10,286 nt of DNA from an uncultured Eubacteriales bacterium (GTDB lineage Bacteria; Bacillota; Clostridia; Saccharofermentanales; Fastidiosipilaceae), in assembly GCA_902373515.1 (NCBI GenBank), contig CABKML010000037.1, positions 1 to 10,286 on the forward strand. Direction: 5' to 3'. Numbering within the stretch: the first letter of the stretch is position 1; each line of letters starts with the position of its first letter. Below, piece after piece: positions 5,932 through 10,286 of this stretch. The notes beneath the pieces were generated by a model that was not told the origin of the DNA, did not search any database, and saw only the letters and a program-made list of their open reading frames with translations. A program made the position numbers and the translations under genes.

Positions 5932-5939
5932 CATTTGTG
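5921..5939 (-). repeat. Right inverted repeat of the insertion cassette
   Basis: Read on the minus strand this is CACAAATGAAAATGCCCCG, matching 4555-4573 at 17 of 19 positions. Its outermost base is the first base of the right 34-bp repeat, so on this side the inverted repeat abuts the direct repeat, unlike the left side with its nine extra bases. Confidence 0.75.
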
Positions 5940-5972
5940 CTTGAACAGATAAACAGGTGCAGCAGTTTGTTC
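5939..5972 (+). repeat. 34-bp direct repeat, right copy
   Basis: Identical to 4512-4545 over all 34 bases. It is followed by AGCGCT where the left copy is followed by GGTATG. Five of the six bases of the addB -35 hexamer lie in this copy. Confidence 0.95.
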
Positions 5973-5996
5973 AGCGCTTGTAGGAACTTGTATAAT
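5968..5996 (+). promoter_or_regulatory. Promoter of addB
   Basis: TGTTCA (5968-5973) and a perfect TATAAT (5991-5996) separated by 17 bases, about 32 bases before the addB start. The weak -35 mirrors that of the YibE/F promoter. In the reconstructed uninterrupted site the two -35 hexamers, TGAACA and TGTTCA, face each other 20 bases apart. Confidence 0.65.
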
Positions 5997-6027
5997 ATAA
6001 CTTAAAACAAGCGAGGGGAGAAAAAAA

Positions 6028-9000
6028 GTGCAGATAATTGCCGGAGCCGACAAGTTTCAAATCTTGGACAGATTAGTCGACAAAATTCAGGAACGTCGTT
6101 TACAAGGAGATAAGAGCAAAGTTATCGTTATTGTCCCGGATAATCGGAAGTTATCGGTAGAACAGGCTTTGCTGCAGGTAGACCAGGGAGCTTTATTATT
6201 TACTGAAGTTCTGTCAATTAAACGTTTTGCCTCCTTATTGTTTAAGGAAGTTCTTTCCCGTAAGCAACAGGAAGTAAGTCCGGAGTTGGCAGCTTTGTTG
6301 ATTTATAATTATGTGCAAGATTTATCCGAACGGAACGATTTAGATGCCGACGAAAATTTCCGTTGCCTTTCGATTTATTTCAACAAGCCGGAATTCCGGG
6401 AAAAATTGTTGCAGACGGAAAAAAGTGTTAAAAGGTTGCGTCTCGATTTAAGCGACTTATCCTCGAAGTTAGCTGATTATACGGCACCGCAGGCCCAAAA
6501 ATTAAGACGTAAGTTGCAGGCTTTGCAGGAACTGAGCGAAGCATATCGCTTGAGTCTGGCCGAGGCGGAATTAACGGATACTGTCGGTGAAATAGATGAA
6601 TTGATTAATTTGTTGCGCGATTTTGCTTTCGCCGCCGGCAATTCCGACAAGTGGACACAGCGGCATTTGCAATTCTTGCGCCGAACGCATATTTATTTTT
6701 ACGGCATGGCGGAAGATACTTTGATTACACCGCAGGAGTGGCAATTAATTAACTGTCTGCAACATGTGGCAGCTTCCTTGACGTTGACGCTGAAATTACC
6801 CGATTTAACTGCCGATTATCAGGGAAAAGAAAAATTAGCCGCCGATTTAGCTGTTTCTTTAAGCTCCGGCGAAAGTTCCGCTGAAAATTCCGACCGGAAA
6901 AGTTTACGGGTGGAAAATTTGCGCTGCTGTTCGATTAATACCTGGTTGGAGTTTGCGGCCAAGTTGCCTTATCGAGCTGCCAAAATTTATGAGGCGGGCT
7001 TTCGAGCACTGTTCGATTTGTATCAGCAGGATTTTACTTCCGTCAGTCTGGAGTATCTTTTACCGGCTTATACGGCGGCCAAAAAAAGAGTAGAAGCTTG
7101 GATTTGTCAGTTGGAGGCGAATGCGCCTTTGCAGGATTTGCGGGACGACAGTGTTGTTTTGCGCCGAGTTTCCGAAAAGAAAACGGCTTTTTGCCATATT
7201 TTGCGTGAGATTAAGCAAATATGTACTTCAGGCGGCGCATCGGCCTGTCAGTGGCAGGATTGTGCGGTGATTCTTGCCGATTATGTTAATGATTTGCCGG
7301 ATTTATTGATGGCGGCCAATGAAATTAATGTGCCGTTATATCTGGGGGAAGGCGAGAAGCAGAGCTGTATATTAAGTGCTTATTTGCATAATTTGTGGAA
7401 ATTATTGAATTACGGTTTGAATCGTACTTATGTTTTGGCTTTTTTACGTTCGCCGCTTTTGCCTTTCAGTGAAAATGAGATAGCAACATATGAAAATTAT
7501 CTGATCCGTAACAACCTGAATTATCATGACTTATTACAGTTCGCTGCCCCTAAGGCTGAGGCTGAGAATGAGAATGACGACGAAAATGAAGCGGATTTGC
7601 TTTTACAGGCGGATTTGCAGTTGGCCGGGAAAATAGCCCATGATATTCTCTTGCCTTTAGCTGAACTGCAAAAGCAATTACGCAGTGCGGAAAATCGCCC
7701 CCGACGTTTGCATTTACTTTTACAGTATTTTATTGATTGTAAGTTGGAGGATACCTGTCGGGCTTTATATTTGCAGTCGCTGCAAGAGCCGGGGGCCTTT
7801 GTGCAGGAGGCGGCGAGGACTTTGGTCGGTGCTTTTAATAAATTTGCCCGGCATTTGCATGACCTCTTGACATATAGCCGTGATTTGGAACAGGAGACTT
7901 TGAGTGATTTTCTGCGCAGTCTGGAGTTGGACTTCCAAGCTTTGGAAAATGAAATTCTGCCCAATCCGGCCTTTCAAGTGTGGGTAAGCGGCTTGGAGAA
8001 AGCGCAAGGTACTCGCTTTAAGCAGATATATTTGGTTAATTTTACCGCAACGAGTCTGATGAACAGTTCCGGTTTTGCCGGCGGCGTTTTCAGCCGTAAT
8101 GATTTGACTTTATTATTGAATTTGGCGGAAAAAAACTGCACTGTGGCTTTAGATAGTGATGCGGGTGTATATCGTTGCTTTGTTTCCTGGCTTTATGATG
8201 CTTTACTTTTAGCCGGTTCCAAAGTTGTAATTTGTACAGCCGGCAAAGTGGAAGGAGCATTAACCGAAACTTTAAGTAATTATCTGTCGCCGGCGGAAAG
8301 TATCGGTTCACTTACATCGACGAAGCTGCAAGTTCTACCGAATAAACCGGAAATATGCGATTATTTACGGCACGCCCGTAGCCTCATTAATTTAATTATT
8401 GCTCAAAAAATGACAGCGGCGGAACGGCAACGTCTGCAGAAACTTATACAGGCGGACTTTGCTGCTGCTTATTGTCTTTTGTGCCATGAACCGAACGGTG
8501 CCGCCGGGGCTTTGTATCAAACGAGTGTTTTAAGTGTTGTCAGCCGAGCTTATGAAGTTTTACCTTTGTTGGAGCGGGCCGCGCAACTGCAAAGCAACTT
8601 GCAGACAGCCGTTACGGCAACTAATACAACGTACAATATCACCGGCAATTTGCGCTTAATTTCCTCTGTTGCCGATTTTCAAACGCTGGACGGAGACTTA
8701 ATTACACGTTTGTTGAAAAGAAAGAAAACTTTATCAATTAATGAGCTGGAATGCTATGCGGCCAATCCTTTTGTTTTCTTTTGCCGTTATTTACTCGCTT
8801 TGCAGGAAAAAGCCGGCGCTAATACGTATCAAAAAAATTTCGGAATATTGTTGCACGCTTTCGCCGAAGAGGCCATCAACCGAATTTATGCGCAGGCGAC
8901 AGCTCTGGCCGCCGAAGAAAAGCAGCTTGAGCAGCTGACTGAAATGACCGGCGACAGAGAATTATGGCAATTTTTACAGGCGGATAAGGTGCTTGAACCG

Positions 9001-10119
9001 GAAAATCCGGCACATTTACAGTTGCATAGAAGTTTTGCCCCGCAACTTGATGCCGTTTACGCTGCATATCAAACTTTAGTTGCTGCTTACAGTAAGGATT
9101 ACAGTCGGGAAATCAGTATTTTGCGTTATAATTCCTCCCGCTTCTCTCAGCTTGCCGATTCTGCGGTTTTAGAAAAACATTTGGCGGATTTGCAGGCTGC
9201 CGGGGCAATCAAAGCGGAGATTGTCAATGAGATTTTGCAAACGGCGGAAAGTAAAATTCGCAATATTGCCGGTTTATCGACGCCGCTTTATAGGGAAACT
9301 GTACGACCGCAACTGTTAAAAATCGCTAATTTCGGCCTTTCTACAATTTTGCGGGGAGCAATGTCTTTATTTTCTCCGGATATTAAGGCTGTTTTCCCGG
9401 CAACCTTGGAAAGCCGCTTTATGTTGCCGCTCAAAGAGGCACAACGTCAGGTTAATCTTTTGGGTAAAATTGATCGCATAGATTACTGTGACCCGCTGCA
9501 AAATCGCACGGAACCGGGGATTCTGCTGCTCGATTATAAAAGCGGCCGGAAGAAGTTTGAAGCGGCAAAATTACTTGCCGGTTTGGATCTGCAAATGCCT
9601 CTATATGCTAACTTGATCCGCTATAATTTGGATGGAAATTTGAGCAGTGAGGGCAACACCCGGATGATTAAATCCGCCTATATGTATCTGCAGAACCTTT
9701 ACAAACGTAATAACGGCAGTAATTTAAGTCTGGCGTGGGAAAAAAGTCCGGAAGACCTGCAAACTGAATTTACCGGCGAAGAAAAAAATGACCTTGGCTC
9801 CAAATTGACTTTGACGGAGGCCGAAGAAAGGGCGCTGGAAGATTACAGTTACAATTTATGCTTGGCAGAATGGCAGGATATCTGTGCCGGTAAATTCCCC
9901 TATGAACCGGTACTTGCAGCCGATAACACTTGTCAGGTGCCATATCAGGGCTTGGCTAAATTTTCACCCGAGTCGGGACAAAGACGACTGCTATTGAACC
10001 GGATGACGCCAATGCCGGCAACAGTTAAGGACAAAGAGGCCTTGGAATACGCTTTGAAATTATGGCAACAATCTGCAATTACAGGAGAGAAAACTTTAAG
10101 TAATCAAAATCATTGTTAA
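6028..10119 (+). CDS. addB: AddB-type subunit of the AddAB helicase-nuclease, with degenerate Fe-S and Walker A motifs
   Basis: AddAB processes double-strand DNA ends for RecA-dependent repair; AddB carries one of its two nuclease domains. The 1363 residues (B. subtilis AddB about 1166) start at a GTG with GAGGGGAG seven bases upstream. The N-terminal part follows the AddB pattern (VIVIVPDNRKLSVEQALL, 32-49), and GTRFKQIYLVNF lies in the inactivated-helicase region. The C-terminal PD-(D/E)XK nuclease is complete: H943 (GILLH), D1149 (GKIDRID), D1169 and K1171 (LLDYKSG), Q1189 and Y1193. Two typical features are missing. The N-terminus has GADKFQIL where B. subtilis has GRSGSGKT. The four iron-sulfur cysteines are replaced: N913 (AANPF for ACPF), T1301, V1304 and A1310 (NTCQVPYQGLAKF for CxxCPYxxxC). 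An acidic low-complexity insert lies around 512-525. Its usual partner addA is not in the window. RexB-type is the alternative name. Confidence 0.9.
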   Translation: MQIIAGADKFQILDRLVDKIQERRLQGDKSKVIVIVPDNRKLSVEQALLQVDQGALLFTEVLSIKRFASLLFKEVLSRKQQEVSPELAALLIYNYVQDLSERNDLDADENFRCLSIYFNKPEFREKLLQTEKSVKRLRLDLSDLSSKLADYTAPQAQKLRRKLQALQELSEAYRLSLAEAELTDTVGEIDELINLLRDFAFAAGNSDKWTQRHLQFLRRTHIYFYGMAEDTLITPQEWQLINCLQHVAASLTLTLKLPDLTADYQGKEKLAADLAVSLSSGESSAENSDRKSLRVENLRCCSINTWLEFAAKLPYRAAKIYEAGFRALFDLYQQDFTSVSLEYLLPAYTAAKKRVEAWICQLEANAPLQDLRDDSVVLRRVSEKKTAFCHILREIKQICTSGGASACQWQDCAVILADYVNDLPDLLMAANEINVPLYLGEGEKQSCILSAYLHNLWKLLNYGLNRTYVLAFLRSPLLPFSENEIATYENYLIRNNLNYHDLLQFAAPKAEAENENDDENEADLLLQADLQLAGKIAHDILLPLAELQKQLRSAENRPRRLHLLLQYFIDCKLEDTCRALYLQSLQEPGAFVQEAARTLVGAFNKFARHLHDLLTYSRDLEQETLSDFLRSLELDFQALENEILPNPAFQVWVSGLEKAQGTRFKQIYLVNFTATSLMNSSGFAGGVFSRNDLTLLLNLAEKNCTVALDSDAGVYRCFVSWLYDALLLAGSKVVICTAGKVEGALTETLSNYLSPAESIGSLTSTKLQVLPNKPEICDYLRHARSLINLIIAQKMTAAERQRLQKLIQADFAAAYCLLCHEPNGAAGALYQTSVLSVVSRAYEVLPLLERAAQLQSNLQTAVTATNTTYNITGNLRLISSVADFQTLDGDLITRLLKRKKTLSINELECYAANPFVFFCRYLLALQEKAGANTYQKNFGILLHAFAEEAINRIYAQATALAAEEKQLEQLTEMTGDRELWQFLQADKVLEPENPAHLQLHRSFAPQLDAVYAAYQTLVAAYSKDYSREISILRYNSSRFSQLADSAVLEKHLADLQAAGAIKAEIVNEILQTAESKIRNIAGLSTPLYRETVRPQLLKIANFGLSTILRGAMSLFSPDIKAVFPATLESRFMLPLKEAQRQVNLLGKIDRIDYCDPLQNRTEPGILLLDYKSGRKKFEAAKLLAGLDLQMPLYANLIRYNLDGNLSSEGNTRMIKSAYMYLQNLYKRNNGSNLSLAWEKSPEDLQTEFTGEEKNDLGSKLTLTEAEERALEDYSYNLCLAEWQDICAGKFPYEPVLAADNTCQVPYQGLAKFSPESGQRRLLLNRMTPMPATVKDKEALEYALKLWQQSAITGEKTLSNQNHC

Positions 10120-10184
10120 TGGTGATTAAATATGTTAAAATATACTTATAGAGTATATTGCTATGAACACATCTAATATCACCA
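10120..10184 (+). repeat. Nested inverted repeats downstream of addB
   Basis: An outer pair TGGTGAT (10120-10126) / ATCACCA (10178-10184) encloses an inner perfect hairpin AATATACT (10139-10146) / AGTATATT (10152-10159) with a 5-base loop. Weaker ATGTT / AACACAT complementarity lies between them. No T run follows the outer arm, so this is not a standard terminator. It could be an RNA structure, a cruciform or an operator for whatever follows. Confidence 0.45.
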
Positions 10185-10261
10185 ATTACAAAAAACGATA
10201 ATCGTCAGATTTTCATGTAGATTGCACGGCCTTCGTAAGTATAAAAAACAAATAGAAGGGG

Positions 10262-10286
10262 ATGAGGAAATTGCTAAAGAGCTTCA
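10262..10286 (+). CDS. Possible start of another gene, cut by the window end
   Basis: ATG at 10262 would read MRKLLKSF, resembling the start of a signal peptide, but GAAGGG (10255-10260) sits unusually close to it. In a second frame, open from 10177, the sequence reads IEGDEEIAKEL at the end and might begin at TTG 10222, though without a ribosome binding site. I cannot choose between them from 25 bases. AddA, expected after addB, cannot be recognised in either frame. The gap from the end of addB otherwise holds only the nested repeats. Confidence 0.2.

Larger units (their letters stand above)
4546..5938 (+). mobile_element. Putative non-autonomous mobile insertion cassette (about 1.39 kb) with acetyltransferase cargo
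   Basis: This AT-rich segment differs visibly in base and codon use from thrS, the YibE/F gene and addB. It is enclosed by exact 34-bp direct repeats and has inverted repeats at or near its ends (4555-4573 and 5921-5939, 17 of 19 identical). It splits what appears to have been one divergent promoter region: each outer gene keeps its own -10 and -35. Inside are a possible 40-residue ORF, a promoter, a GNAT acetyltransferase, a 34-residue peptide, a small membrane protein with a frame break, and a terminator at the right edge. No transposase, recombinase or relaxase is encoded, so movement would need an enzyme in trans. Long target duplications are known for a few DDE transposase groups; from memory IS1202 makes about 27 bp and IS1182 relatives variable long ones. 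Family membership is not established. Site-specific recombination between 34-bp att sites is an alternative. Confidence 0.7.

Noticed and set aside
4512..5972. Integron gene cassette with attC sites
   Set aside because: The 34-mers lack the GTT/AAC core-site layout expected of attC, the insert holds several genes with its own promoter, and no integrase is present.
4512..5972. CRISPR or other multi-copy repeat array
   Set aside because: Only two copies of the 34-mer occur, separated by 1.4 kb of coding sequence, with no regular spacers.
7524..7964. A 146-codon open frame on the minus strand inside addB
   Set aside because: It is very rich in Ser, Lys and Cys with no recognisable domain and no ribosome binding site, and it lies wholly opposite a clear addB coding region. 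It is a shadow of the plus-strand codon pattern.
10222..10227. TTGCAC as the -35 of a promoter near the right end
   Set aside because: The nearest TATAAA-like box is only about 12 bases away, too close for a functional promoter.

Overview
The window looks like a stretch of chromosome from a Gram-positive-type bacterium of the Clostridia side of Bacillota. The evidence is the gene set: a membrane diadenylate cyclase with a CdaR/YbbR partner domain, a threonyl-tRNA synthetase without a TGS domain, a YibE/F-family membrane protein and an AddAB-type AddB. Strong AGGAGG-type ribosome binding sites, rho-independent terminators and moderate G+C in the backbone genes fit this. I cannot name the species.

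Layout. Positions 1-1275 hold the 3' part of a c-di-AMP synthase gene whose reading frame runs on into a CdaR/YbbR-like segment, so the enzyme and its usual partner are one polypeptide. A promoter at 1310-1337 and a 5'-leader hairpin precede thrS (1392-3170), which ends in a clear terminator. That terminator lies against the 3' end of a convergent YibE/F-family gene (3209-4447, minus strand). The nuclease/helicase subunit gene addB (6028-10119, plus strand) fills most of the right half. After addB lie about 165 bases with nested inverted repeats and possibly the start of another gene.

The most interesting part is the AT-rich 1.4-kb segment between the divergently transcribed YibE/F and addB genes (about 4546-5938). 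It is flanked by an exact 34-bp direct repeat (4512-4545 and 5939-5972) and bounded by near-perfect inverted repeats (17 of 19 positions, 4555-4573 and 5921-5939). Each 34-bp copy supplies the -35 hexamer of the adjacent outward-facing promoter. Removing the insert and one repeat copy rebuilds a compact divergent promoter region of about 153 bp. This reads as a non-autonomous mobile insertion cassette: it encodes a GNAT acetyltransferase, a 34-residue peptide with a perfect ribosome binding site, and a small membrane protein interrupted by (or shifted at) an A7 run. It carries no transposase.

Two backbone genes are also unusual. The cyclase is fused to its partner domain. AddB keeps a complete PD-(D/E)XK nuclease site but appears to have lost all four cysteines of the family's iron-sulfur cluster and its N-terminal Walker A motif. 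All family assignments are from recognised motifs, without database searches.
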